DNA of 64,000 nt from contig NZ_CP108352.1 in the NCBI RefSeq assembly GCF_036237275.1, positions 6,510,001-6,574,000 of the forward strand. The letters are read 5' to 3'. Source of the DNA: Streptomyces sp. NBC_01353 (GTDB taxonomy: Bacteria; Actinomycetota; Actinomycetes; Streptomycetales; Streptomycetaceae). Position numbers and translations under genes: made by a program. Every line of letters begins with the position of its first letter. The stretch's first letter is position 1. A model generated the notes under the pieces. It was not told the origin of the DNA and searched no databases. It saw only the letters and a program-made list of their open reading frames with translations. Shown here piece by piece: positions 44,052 to 52,647 of this stretch.

Positions 44052-45263
44052 ATGAAGACCATCGACGAGCTTCTCGCCGAAGGCGTCGCCGGCAAGCGCG
44101 TATTCGTCCGCGCCGATCTCAACGTGCCGCTGGACGGCACCACCATCACCGACGACGGCCGCATCCGCGCCGTCGCGCCCACGGTCAAGGCGCTCGCCGA
44201 CGCCGGCGCCCGTGTCGTCGTCGCCTCGCACCTGGGTCGCCCGAAGGGCGCCCCGGACCCGGCGTTCTCCCTCGCCCCGGCCGCCGCGCGCCTCGGTGAA
44301 CTGCTCGGCGCCGACGTGGCGTTCGCGACCGACACGGTCGGCGAGTCCGCCCGGGCGACCGTCGCGGGCCTCGCCGACGGCCAGGTCGCCGTCATCGAGA
44401 ACCTCCGCTTCAACGCCGGCGAGACCTCCAAGGACGACGCCGAGCGCGGCGCGTTCGCGGACCAGCTCGCCGCCCTCGCCGACGTCTACGTCGGCGACGG
44501 CTTCGGCGCCGTGCACCGCAAGCACGCCTCGGTCTTCGACCTCCCGGCCCGGCTGCCGCACGCCGCCGGCTACCTCATCGCCACCGAGGTCGGCGTCCTG
44601 AAGAAGCTGACCGCCGAGGTCAAGCGTCCCTACGTGGTCGTCCTGGGCGGCGCCAAGGTCTCCGACAAGCTGGCCGTCATCGACGAGCTGCTCGGCAAGG
44701 CCGACCGCCTCCTGATCGGCGGCGGCATGGCGTACACCTTCCTCTACGCCAAGGGCTACGAGGTCGGCATCTCCCTGCTCCAGAAGGACCAGGTGGAGGT
44801 CGTCAAGGAGTACATGCAGCGTGCCGAGAAGAACGGCGTCGAGCTCGTGCTCCCGGTCGACGTACTCGTCTCCGCGGAGTTCCCGGACCTGAAGACCAAG
44901 GCCCCGGCCGTCTTCGAGACCGTCGACGCGGACAAGATCCCGTCGACGAAGGAGGGCCTGGACATCGGCCCGAAGACGCGTGAGCTGTACGCGTCGAAGC
45001 TCGCCGACGCCGAGACGGTGTTCTGGAACGGCCCGCTGGGCGTCTTCGAGCACCCCGACTACGCCGACGGAACCAAGGCCATCGCGCAGGCCCTGCTCGA
45101 CAGCCCCGGCTTCACCGTCGTCGGTGGCGGCGACAGTGCCGCCGCGGTCCGCATCCTGGGCTTCGACGAGAATGCCTTCGGCCACATTTCGACCGGCGGC
45201 GGCGCCTCCCTCGAGTACCTCGAGGGCAAGACGCTCCCCGGCCTCGCCGCACTGGAGGACTGA
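44052..45263 (+). CDS. pgk: Phosphoglycerate kinase
   Basis: The 403-residue two-domain kinase has the substrate-binding RADLNVPLDG, SHLGRPKGAPDP, DGFGAVHRKHASV in the N-domain and VLGGAKVSDK, WNGPLGVFE and GGGDSAAAV in the ATP-binding C-domain. It converts 1,3-bisphosphoglycerate and ADP to 3-phosphoglycerate and ATP. ATG 44052 follows AAGGAGTCAG. It lies 110 bases after gap and 6 bases before tpiA. Confidence 0.98.
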   Translation: MKTIDELLAEGVAGKRVFVRADLNVPLDGTTITDDGRIRAVAPTVKALADAGARVVVASHLGRPKGAPDPAFSLAPAAARLGELLGADVAFATDTVGESARATVAGLADGQVAVIENLRFNAGETSKDDAERGAFADQLAALADVYVGDGFGAVHRKHASVFDLPARLPHAAGYLIATEVGVLKKLTAEVKRPYVVVLGGAKVSDKLAVIDELLGKADRLLIGGGMAYTFLYAKGYEVGISLLQKDQVEVVKEYMQRAEKNGVELVLPVDVLVSAEFPDLKTKAPAVFETVDADKIPSTKEGLDIGPKTRELYASKLADAETVFWNGPLGVFEHPDYADGTKAIAQALLDSPGFTVVGGGDSAAAVRILGFDENAFGHISTGGGASLEYLEGKTLPGLAALED

Positions 45264-45269
45264 ACACCT

Positions 45270-46049
<780 letters not shown>

Positions 46050-46156
46050 TGTGATCAGCGAGTAGGCGGTAGCGACGATCCGTCGTACCCTTGCGGGGGT
46101 CGGGCAGGACCTGCCCGACCCCCGTCCGTATGAGATCCGAGGAAGTTGGTCCAGCC

Positions 46157-46393
46157 GTGGTTATGGGGTTCTCGATCGCCCTGATCGTCTTCAGCGGCCT
46201 GCTGATGCTGCTGGTGCTGATGCACAAGGGGAAGGGCGGCGGCCTCTCCGACATGTTCGGTGGCGGTATGCAGTCGTCCGTCGGTGGCTCCTCGGTCGCC
46301 GAGCGCAACCTGGACCGCATCACCATCGTGGTCGGTCTGCTGTGGTTCGCGTGCATTGTCGTACTTGCGCTTCTGATGAAGTTGGACGTGTAA
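46157..46393 (+). CDS. secG: SecG preprotein translocase subunit
   Basis: The 78-residue protein has two membrane helices (about 4-22 and 55-75) joined by a Gly/Ser-rich loop (HKGKGGGLSDMFGGGMQSSVGGSS), the standard SecG layout. It belongs to the SecYEG channel and helps SecA-driven export. GTG 46157 gives the family length, with GAGGAAG about 12 bases ahead; ATG 46163 is an alternative two codons in. The tpiA-secG order is common in bacteria. Confidence 0.94.
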   Translation: MVMGFSIALIVFSGLLMLLVLMHKGKGGGLSDMFGGGMQSSVGGSSVAERNLDRITIVVGLLWFACIVVLALLMKLDV

Positions 46394-46470
46394 CTCCAAT
46401 CACTGGACGCGCGTTGGGCCTTACGTAGACTGGGGCATCTTCGAGCACCATCACGCAGGGAGTTACGACC

Positions 46471-46806
46471 GTGGCAAGTGGCAACGCGATCCGGGGAAGC
46501 CGGGTCGGAGCGGGGCCGATGGGGGAGGCCGAGCGGGGCGAGTCGGCGCCGCGCCTCCGCATCTCCTTCTGGTGCTCGAACGGGCACGAGACGCAGCCGA
46601 GCTTCGCCAGTGACGCACAGGTTCCGGAGACGTGGGACTGCCCGCGCTGCGGCTTCCCGGCCGGTCAGGACCGGGACAACCCGCCGGACCCGCCGCGCAC
46701 CGAGCCGTACAAGACGCACCTCGCGTATGTGCGCGAGCGGCGCAGCGACGCGGACGGCGAGGCGATCCTCGCCGAGGCGCTGGCCAAACTGCGCGGCGAG
46801 ATCTGA
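46471..46806 (+). CDS. rbpA: RbpA, RNA polymerase-binding protein
   Basis: This 111-residue actinobacterial protein binds RNA polymerase and the group 1 and some group 2 sigma factors, stabilising open complexes and giving some rifampicin tolerance. The core shows RISFWCSNGHETQPSF and WDCPRCGFPAG (cysteines of the core domain), the basic linker, and the sigma-interaction domain KTHLAYVRERRSDADGEAILAEAL. GTG 46471 follows GGGAGTTACG; TAGACT near 46428 could be the -10 box. The gene stands after secG and is closed by the hairpin at 46826-46873. Confidence 0.96.
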   Translation: MASGNAIRGSRVGAGPMGEAERGESAPRLRISFWCSNGHETQPSFASDAQVPETWDCPRCGFPAGQDRDNPPDPPRTEPYKTHLAYVRERRSDADGEAILAEALAKLRGEI

Positions 46807-46825
46807 AGCGTGGTGTGACAGTGTG

Positions 46826-46873
46826 ACGAACGGGCCCTGCCCGCGAGACGATTCGCGGACGGGGCCCGTTCGT
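46826..46873. terminator. Two-tier hairpin between rbpA and the convergent RpiR gene
   Basis: ACGAACGGGCCC (46826-46837) pairs with GGGCCCGTTCGT (46862-46873), and an inner hairpin CCGCGA (46841-46846) with TCGCGG (46853-46858) caps it. It can serve both strands. Confidence 0.75.
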
Positions 46874-46884
46874 GTACGCCCGCT

Positions 46885-47733
46885 CTAGCGGTGGTTGTCC
46901 GGAATGTGCGCGGTGAGCGCCATCGTGGCGGTCGCCCGTGCGTACGTCAGTTGGGCCACGCGCGCGTAGAGGCAGTCCAGGATCAGCAGCACCGAGTGCC
47001 GGGTCCCGAAACCACCGCGCCGGAAGCTGGTCTCGGCCGAGGTCGCCGTCAGATGGGTGGAGGCGGCCCGGGCGACGGGGGAGCGGGGGTCGCCGGTCAC
47101 CGCGATCGTCCGCGCGCCCCGTTCGGCCGCGAGCCGCAGCGGGGAGAGGACTTCGCGGGTCGCCCCGGAGTGGGAGAGCGCCACGACCGCGTCCGCGGGC
47201 GTGAGCAGCGCCGCCGAGGTCTCCGCGGCGTGCACCTCCGTCCAACCGCGGGCGTCGCAGCCGATGGTGAAGAGCCGGGCCTCGGTCTCCAGGGCCACCA
47301 CGCCGGAGGCGCCGACGCCGTAGACGTCGATGCGACGGGCCTTGGCGAGGAGCTGCGCGGCCCGCTCCAGGGCGTCGAGGTCCAGATGCTCGGCCGTCCG
47401 GCGCAGGGCCCGCAGATCGGCCTGGGCGACGGCCGCGACGACCTGGTCGAGCGGATCGTCGGGCCCGATGTCCGGCCCGAGGGGCCGTTCCTCACCGCTG
47501 CGTTCGTTCTCGCCGCGCTCCTGCGCCAGGGCGAGCAGCAGCTCCTGGTACGAGCCGAGGCCGAGGGCGTGGCAGAAGCGGGTCACGGTGGCCTGGGACG
47601 TACCGGTGCGCCGGCCCAGCTCCGCGGCGGAGACTCCGGACACCCGGCCCGGATCGTCGAGGACCCAGACGCCGACCTTGCGCAAGGAACCGGACATGCG
47701 GGGCAGTTCGGAGCGGATCAGAGCGGTGATCAC
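46885..47733 (-). CDS. MurR/RpiR-family sugar-phosphate regulator
   Basis: The 282-residue product has an N-terminal RpiR helix-turn-helix (VSAAELGRRTGTSQATVTRFCHALGLGSYQEL, about 33-66) and a C-terminal SIS domain (about 120-265: RIDVYGVGASGVVALETEARL, DAVVALSHSGATREVL) that senses a phosphosugar. Its GTG at 47733 follows GGGAGGGAACACC. It is divergent from a sugar kinase gene; RpiR-kinase pairs usually control amino-sugar use, and a second SIS protein lies at 51801. The inducer is probably a product of the neighbouring kinase (inference). Confidence 0.9.
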   Translation of the reverse strand: MITALIRSELPRMSGSLRKVGVWVLDDPGRVSGVSAAELGRRTGTSQATVTRFCHALGLGSYQELLLALAQERGENERSGEERPLGPDIGPDDPLDQVVAAVAQADLRALRRTAEHLDLDALERAAQLLAKARRIDVYGVGASGVVALETEARLFTIGCDARGWTEVHAAETSAALLTPADAVVALSHSGATREVLSPLRLAAERGARTIAVTGDPRSPVARAASTHLTATSAETSFRRGGFGTRHSVLLILDCLYARVAQLTYARATATMALTAHIPDNHR

Positions 47734-47808
47734 GGTGGTGTTCCCTCCTGCCCTGCCTGGTGCGTGGGTCTTGTCGAGCGGTGAATCTATCAACCACCAT
47801 GCGAGCTG

Positions 47809-48729
47809 ATGAACGAATCCGGGATTCAGATGTGCGTGCTCGGCATCGACGCCGGCGGTACGCGGATCAGGGCGCGGCTCTCCGACGCGGCGACGGGCGC
47901 GGTGCTCGCGGAGGGCACGGGTGGCCCGGGCAACGCGCTGAGCGTGCCGCACGCCGATCTCGTACGGAATCTGGCGCTGGCGCTGCGGGGCGCCGTGCCG
48001 CGCGGTCGGGCGGGTGCGCTCGTCTCCGTGGTGGCCGGCTTCGCGGGCGGCGGGCCGGGCGGAGGTGTCGAGAAGGCCCGCTCGGCGCTCGCGGCGGCGC
48101 TGGCCGAGGTCGGTGCATCCCCCGCTCGGGTCGAGGTCATGGGGGACGCGGACATCGCCTTCGCCTCGGGGCCCGGCACTCCGGCGCACGGACTCGTGCT
48201 GATCGCCGGCACGGGCGCCGCCGGCGCCCGGGTGGAGCGGCGCAGGGCGGTCAGGGCCGTGGACGGCGACGGCTGGCTCCTGGGCGACGCGGGCAGCGGC
48301 TTCTGGCTGGGGCGAGAGGCGCTGCGGGCGGTCCTGCGCTCCCTGGACGGCCGTGGCCCGGCCACCGCCCTCGCCGGGCCGGTGGGCGCGGTGTGCGGCG
48401 GCCTGACCAAGGAGCGCGTCGTCGAGTACGGATTCGGCGGCCACCCCGTCCGGCTCGCGGCCCTCAGCCCGCTCGTGGTGGACGCGGAACGGGCCGGGGA
48501 CGAGGTGGCCCGTTCGCTCCTCGACCGAGCGGCGGACGAACTGGCCGCCACCGTGGGCGCGTTGACACCACGGCCGGGGGAGCCGCTGGTCTCCACGGGC
48601 GGCCTGATCGGCCCCGGCGGGCCGCTGCTGCCCCGACTCGCCGAGCGGGTGGGTGCGGTGGGCCTGGTCCCGTCCCCGGTGTCGGACGGTGTGGCCGGCG
48701 CGGTCGCCCTGGCGCGGCTCCCGCGCTGA
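47809..48729 (+). CDS. BadF/BadG-type N-acetylglucosamine kinase-like ATPase
   Basis: The 306-residue product belongs to the actin/hexokinase-fold ATPases: phosphate 1 motif LGIDAGGTRIRARL, phosphate 2/adenosine region VLIAGTGAAGARV, GWLLGDAGSGFWLGREAL and the C-terminal STGGLIGPGGPLL. This layout is that of eukaryote-like N-acetylglucosamine kinases and their bacterial relatives. ATG 47809 or the in-frame ATG 47830 could be the start; neither has a strong ribosome site. It faces the RpiR gene, and the SIS-domain gene at 51801, in the same direction, may have been its former operon partner. Confidence 0.87.
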   Translation: MNESGIQMCVLGIDAGGTRIRARLSDAATGAVLAEGTGGPGNALSVPHADLVRNLALALRGAVPRGRAGALVSVVAGFAGGGPGGGVEKARSALAAALAEVGASPARVEVMGDADIAFASGPGTPAHGLVLIAGTGAAGARVERRRAVRAVDGDGWLLGDAGSGFWLGREALRAVLRSLDGRGPATALAGPVGAVCGGLTKERVVEYGFGGHPVRLAALSPLVVDAERAGDEVARSLLDRAADELAATVGALTPRPGEPLVSTGGLIGPGGPLLPRLAERVGAVGLVPSPVSDGVAGAVALARLPR

Positions 48730-48744
48730 GGGTCTGGACGAGGC

Positions 48745-49473
48745 TCAGGTAGTGCCGTCCGGGGCTGTTTCGGGCTTCGTGTGGAGGATGGCGCGGGCCT
48801 GCTCCGCGGCGCGGGCGGTGCTCTCGGAGACGAAGTCGAGGAAGCGGGCGATGTTCTCGAGGCGGGTGCCGACCGGTGTGGAGGTGCCGTGGACGCCGAC
48901 GCCCTGTCGTGCGATCTCGCTTATGTGGGCGGTGGAGCGGGCGCTGGCCATCATCGACTGGTACCAGACGTCGTCGTCGACGACATAGCGCTCACGGCGG
49001 CGTTCGTCGCGTTCCCGGCGGGTCATGCCCTGGGCCTCGAGGAACGTGATCGCCTTGGACACGGACGCCGGGCTGACCTGGAGGCGTCCGGCGAGTTCGG
49101 ACGCGGTGAGACTGCCCGAGTCGGCGAGGCAGAGGCAGGCCATCACCCGGGACATCATCTTGGGCATGCCCGACTGCATCATGACGGTGGTGAACACCTC
49201 CTCGTACTCGCGCACGGCCTCGGCGTCGCGTCCGTGGGCGAGCGGGGGCACCTCCGACGGTGCGGCCTGTCTGCGGCGGTGGGTGCGGCGTTCCGTGGCG
49301 CGGTGGGCCAGGTCGGCTCGGTAGGCGGTGGGGCCGCCGTTGCGCATCACTTCACGCGTGATCGTCGAGGTCGGGCGTTCGAGGCGCCTGGCGATCTCGG
49401 CGTAGGCCAGGCCGTCGGCCAGCCCCAGCGCGATCTGCTGGCGTTCGGGCTGGGTGAGCCTACCTCCGGGCAT
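48745..49473 (-). CDS. Regulator with an IS30-type HTH joined to a MarR/GbsR-like winged helix
   Basis: The 242-residue product has two DNA-binding parts. Residues about 5-65 (LTQPERQQIALGLADGLAYAEIARRLERPTSTITREVMRNGG) match the HTH_38 domain found at the N-terminus of IS30 transposases; residues about 105-200 (VMACLCLADSGSLTASELAGRLQVSPASVSKAITFLEAQG, then a basic wing) match MarR/GbsR regulators. There is no transposase catalytic domain. ATG 49473 follows AAGGAGACC. The divergent gap with the DUF4097 gene is full of GTTGC/GCAAC half-sites, its likely targets. Confidence 0.88.
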   Translation of the reverse strand: MPGGRLTQPERQQIALGLADGLAYAEIARRLERPTSTITREVMRNGGPTAYRADLAHRATERRTHRRRQAAPSEVPPLAHGRDAEAVREYEEVFTTVMMQSGMPKMMSRVMACLCLADSGSLTASELAGRLQVSPASVSKAITFLEAQGMTRRERDERRRERYVVDDDVWYQSMMASARSTAHISEIARQGVGVHGTSTPVGTRLENIARFLDFVSESTARAAEQARAILHTKPETAPDGTT

Positions 49474-49530
49474 CGCGGTCTCCTTCTTGGTCGTAGAGAT
49501 CTCAAGTATAGCGTTCACCTTTCATTCATT

Positions 49531-49650
49531 GCAACGAACGGCAGGCCGACGTTGCGTTAGATTTGAAGCCGTTGCAACGATTTATCTGCATCTACCTGCA
49601 GTGATGGCAATCATGCGCAACGAGTGTGTTGCCAGGTCAATGAACGCAAC
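49531..49650. promoter_or_regulatory. Array of GTTGC/GCAAC half-sites between divergent genes
   Basis: Half-sites occur at 49531-49535, 49551-49555, 49571-49578 (palindrome GTTGCAAC), 49617-49621, 49628-49632 and 49646-49650. Two make wider dyads: GCAACG...CGTTGC (49531-49555 with a flanking base each side) and GCAAC-N6-GTTGC (49617-49632). The stretch is AT-richer than its surroundings and holds the promoters of both the regulator (minus) and the DUF4097 gene (plus). Confidence 0.65.
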
Positions 49651-49715
49651 GTAGCTTTCCATCATCAGAAACAGCGGGCCGACGGAGTGCACGCTGCTGA
49701 ATCGAGGAGAGCGTC

Positions 49716-50384
49716 ATGCAGAAGTTCGCCACCACCGGCCCCGTCTCCGCCGTCCTGGACATCCCCGCCGGACGCATCCGGTTCGTCGCCGCCGACCGGG
49801 CCGACACCGCGGTCGAGATCCTGCCCGCCGACGCCTCGAAGAGCCGTGACGTGAAGGCCGCGGAGCAGACCACGGTCGAGTTCGCCGACGGTGTCCTGCG
49901 GATCCAGGCCCCGGAGGCGAAGAACCAGATCCTCGGCAGCTCCGGATACCTCGAGGTGACCGTCCAGCTGCCCACCGGTTCCCGCGTCGAGGTGAAGGGT
50001 GCCGACGCCGAACTCCGGGGCGTCGGACGGCTCGGTGGCGTCGTCTTCGAGGCGGCGCAGGGCGCGGTCGAGCTCGACGAGGCCGAAAGCGCCCGCCTCA
50101 CGCTCCAGGCCGGCGACATCGTGGTCGGCCGCCTGGGCGGCGACGCGGAGATCCGCACCCAGAAGGGCGACCTCCGCGTCGCCGAGGCCGTGCGCGGCAC
50201 GGTCACGCTGCACACCGAATCCGGCGAGATCTCGGTCGGCGCCGCCGCCGGGGTCTCCGCCTCCCTGGACGCCGGCACTGCCTACGGCCGGATCCACAAC
50301 GCCCTCCGGAACACCGACGGCACCGCCGGCCTGAACATCCACGCCACCACCGCCTACGGCGACATCACCGCCCGCAGCCTCTGA
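49716..50384 (+). CDS. DUF4097 beta-repeat protein
   Basis: The 222-residue protein consists almost wholly of short alternating beta strands with G-D-I, G-E-I and G-D-L turns (for example LQAGDIVVGRLGGDAEIRTQ), the right-handed parallel beta-helix pattern of the DUF4097/adhesin-like family. There is no signal peptide or membrane helix, so it is presumably cytosolic. ATG 49716 follows GAGGAGAGCGTC. It is divergent from the HTH/MarR regulator and 100 bases ahead of a serine hydrolase gene on the same strand. Function unknown; a regulator-DUF4097-effector cassette is a common Streptomyces layout. Confidence 0.88.
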   Translation: MQKFATTGPVSAVLDIPAGRIRFVAADRADTAVEILPADASKSRDVKAAEQTTVEFADGVLRIQAPEAKNQILGSSGYLEVTVQLPTGSRVEVKGADAELRGVGRLGGVVFEAAQGAVELDEAESARLTLQAGDIVVGRLGGDAEIRTQKGDLRVAEAVRGTVTLHTESGEISVGAAAGVSASLDAGTAYGRIHNALRNTDGTAGLNIHATTAYGDITARSL

Positions 50385-50484
50385 AGCACCGTCACCACTG
50401 GATGCCCCGGGTGCCCACAGGGCCCCGTCGCACCATCCGTCCGCTCGATCGACGTTCATGACAGACGAAAAGGAGCACACCATC

Positions 50485-51600
50485 ATGTCCCTCCCCCTTA
50501 CCGAGCAGGATCGCCCGGAGCTGCAGAAGGCGATCCAGGAGATCGTCGACTCCGGATTCGCCGGCGTGCAACTGCGCGTGCACGACGAGCGGGGCGAGTG
50601 GGTCGGCAGCGCCGGGGTGTGCAAGCTCGGCGAGAGCGCCAAGCCGGCCACCGACGGCCGGTTCCGGATCGGCAGCACCACCAAGACCTTCACCGCGACC
50701 GTGGTGCTGCAGCTGGTGGCCGAGGGCCGGATCGGGCTGGACAGCCCGGCCGACGACTACCTGCCCCGGTTCGGCCTTGACCGGCGGATCACGGTGCGGA
50801 TGCTGCTCCAGCACACCAGTGGGCTGTTCAACCACACCGGCGAGTACTACGACGACGGGACGGTCGCGTCGGGGATCCCCTGGCAGGGCCAGGAGTACGT
50901 GGACAACCAGTTCCACACCTACGAGCCGGAGGAGTTGGTACGGCTCTCCCTGTCCAAGCCGGCGCGGTTCGAGCCGGGGACGGACTGGAGCTACTCCAAC
51001 ACCAACTACGTGCTGGCCAAGTTGCTGATCGAGGAGGTCACCGGCCGCTCGCTGGCCGAGGAGATGCAGCGGCTGATCCTGCGGCCGCTGGGGCTGTCGG
51101 GCACCGTGGTGCCGGGCGCCTCGCCGGAGATCCCCGAGCCGCACGCTCACGGCTACTACCGGTACGAGCACGCCGGCCAGTGGAACGTCGTCGACGTCAC
51201 CCGCTTCAACGTCTCCTGGATCTCCGCCGCCGGCGACATGATCTCGACCACCGAGGATCTCCACACCTTCTTCTCCGCGCTGATGAGCGGCAAGCTCCTG
51301 CCGGACTCGCTGCTGGCCGAGATGTGCATGCCGCACCCCAAGCTGGGCTACGGCCTGGGGGTGTTCGTGGAGGAGTTGGAGGGCGGCGGCACCATCCTCC
51401 ACCACAACGGCGGCTTCTTCGGTTGGGCGGCGCTGATGTACAGCACGCCCGACGGCAGGAGGACCCTGACCGCCTCGCTGACCACCGGGGACGCCGAGCT
51501 CGACTTCGCCGCCACGGCCGCGGCGTTCCAGAAGGCGCAGAAGACGCTCGTCAAGGAAGTGTTCGGCGGGCAGGCCGGGTCGGCCGAGCCGGCCCAGTAG
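50485..51600 (+). CDS. Cytosolic beta-lactamase-fold serine hydrolase (class C/esterase type)
   Basis: The 371-residue product has the three penicillin-recognising motifs: STTK (Ser64-Lys67), YSN (in DWSYSNTNY) and HNG (in HHNGGFFGW, replacing KTG). HxG in the third motif is typical of class C-like esterases and D-aminopeptidases rather than beta-lactamases. No signal peptide is present, so the substrate is likely intracellular. ATG 50485 is preferred to the ATG at 50458 because AAAGGAG stands 9 bases before it. It follows the DUF4097 gene, probably under the same regulator. Confidence 0.87.
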   Translation: MSLPLTEQDRPELQKAIQEIVDSGFAGVQLRVHDERGEWVGSAGVCKLGESAKPATDGRFRIGSTTKTFTATVVLQLVAEGRIGLDSPADDYLPRFGLDRRITVRMLLQHTSGLFNHTGEYYDDGTVASGIPWQGQEYVDNQFHTYEPEELVRLSLSKPARFEPGTDWSYSNTNYVLAKLLIEEVTGRSLAEEMQRLILRPLGLSGTVVPGASPEIPEPHAHGYYRYEHAGQWNVVDVTRFNVSWISAAGDMISTTEDLHTFFSALMSGKLLPDSLLAEMCMPHPKLGYGLGVFVEELEGGGTILHHNGGFFGWAALMYSTPDGRRTLTASLTTGDAELDFAATAAAFQKAQKTLVKEVFGGQAGSAEPAQ

Positions 51601-51748
51601 ACAGGGCCGAGCGCCGAGGCCCCCGTACACGGGCCGTCGTCCGCAACGCGTCCTGCCCGAGGGCGGCGTACTCCCGACATCGCGTCGGCGTACGCCGTCC
51701 CGTCGGCGTTCTCGGGGCCTTGACGGAGGTCAGACGGGCTGGTTCATT

Positions 51749-51771
51749 GAATCGGAACGCCCGTCCGATTC
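51749..51771. repeat. Inverted repeat GAATCGG-N9-CCGATTC upstream of the SIS gene
   Basis: Perfect 7-bp arms (51749-51755, 51765-51771) are flanked at 51741-51745 and 51780-51784 by GGTTC/GAACC, which also pair. It lies 30 bases before the SIS gene start; an operator or a leader hairpin are both possible. Confidence 0.5.
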
Positions 51772-51800
51772 CGGTTCGACGAACCAATGGAGGCTTCACC

Positions 51801-52565
51801 ATGCCCCAACCCGACCTCGGCGCCGCCCTGTTCGCCGACCACGCCCGCGGGGCCGTCGAGCGGGCCGTCGCGGCCAACAAGGACGCGGTCGCCGCGGCCG
51901 CCCGGCTCTTCGCCGACTGCGTCGCCGCCGACGGGGTGATCCACGCCTTCGGTACCGGACACTCGCAGGCCACAGCCCTGGAGATCGCGGGCCGGGCCGG
52001 CGGGCTCGTCCCCACCAGCCGGATCGCGCTCGCCGACCTCGTGCTGCGCGGCGGCGAGGATCCCTCCGTGCTCGCCGATCCGCTCCTGGAGCGCTCCCCG
52101 GGCCTCGCCGACCGGCTCTACGCCCTCGCCACACCCCGCCCGCAGGACCTCTTCGTCATCATCTCCAACTCGGGCGTCAACAACTCGATCGTCGACCTGG
52201 CGCTGAAGGTCACCGACGCCGGTCACCGGCTCGTCGCCCTCACCTCCCTGGAACACACCCACGCCGTCCCCGCCCTGCACCCCAGCGGCAGGCGACTCGC
52301 CGACCTGGCCGACGCAGTCCTCGACAACTGCGCCCCCACCGGCGACGCTCTGCTGCCCCTCCCGGACGGCGGGGCGCTCTGCGGCATCTCCACCCTCACC
52401 TCCGCGCTGCTCGTGCAGATGGTGGTCGCCGAGTCGGTCGCCCTCCTCCTCGCGGAGGGGCACGAGCCGCCGGTGTACGTCTCCGTGAACCTGCCGGGCG
52501 GCCACGAGCGCAACGCCGTCCTCGAAGCCCGCTACGAGGGCAGGTTGCATCGCGGCGGCCACTGA
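51801..52565 (+). CDS. SIS-domain phosphosugar-binding protein (UPF0309-like)
   Basis: The 254-residue product is one SIS domain: VIHAFGTGHSQATALEIAGRAGG (phosphosugar loop), DLFVIISNSGVNNSIVDLALK, HRLVALTSLEHTHAV and LLVQMVVAESVALLL. The family resembles sugar isomerases and the AgaS/UPF0309 group. ATG 51801 follows GGAGGCTTCACC. It probably acts with the RpiR regulator and the GlcNAc-kinase-like protein 4 kb upstream, from which it is separated by the MarR/DUF4097/hydrolase cassette. pgi follows 82 bases downstream on the same strand. Confidence 0.88.
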   Translation: MPQPDLGAALFADHARGAVERAVAANKDAVAAAARLFADCVAADGVIHAFGTGHSQATALEIAGRAGGLVPTSRIALADLVLRGGEDPSVLADPLLERSPGLADRLYALATPRPQDLFVIISNSGVNNSIVDLALKVTDAGHRLVALTSLEHTHAVPALHPSGRRLADLADAVLDNCAPTGDALLPLPDGGALCGISTLTSALLVQMVVAESVALLLAEGHEPPVYVSVNLPGGHERNAVLEARYEGRLHRGGH

Positions 52566-52647
52566 GTCGTCGCGCGCCTTCCGTCCCTGCGATCAATTAA
52601 GTTGGAGTCGCAGCGGGGCAAGCAGGCAGGAAGAGAAGAAGTAGGCG

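Noticed and set aside
46400..46470. Sigma-R type promoter (GGAAT-N18-GTT) expected upstream of rbpA.
   Set aside because: I could not find a convincing match at the right spacing in this gap.
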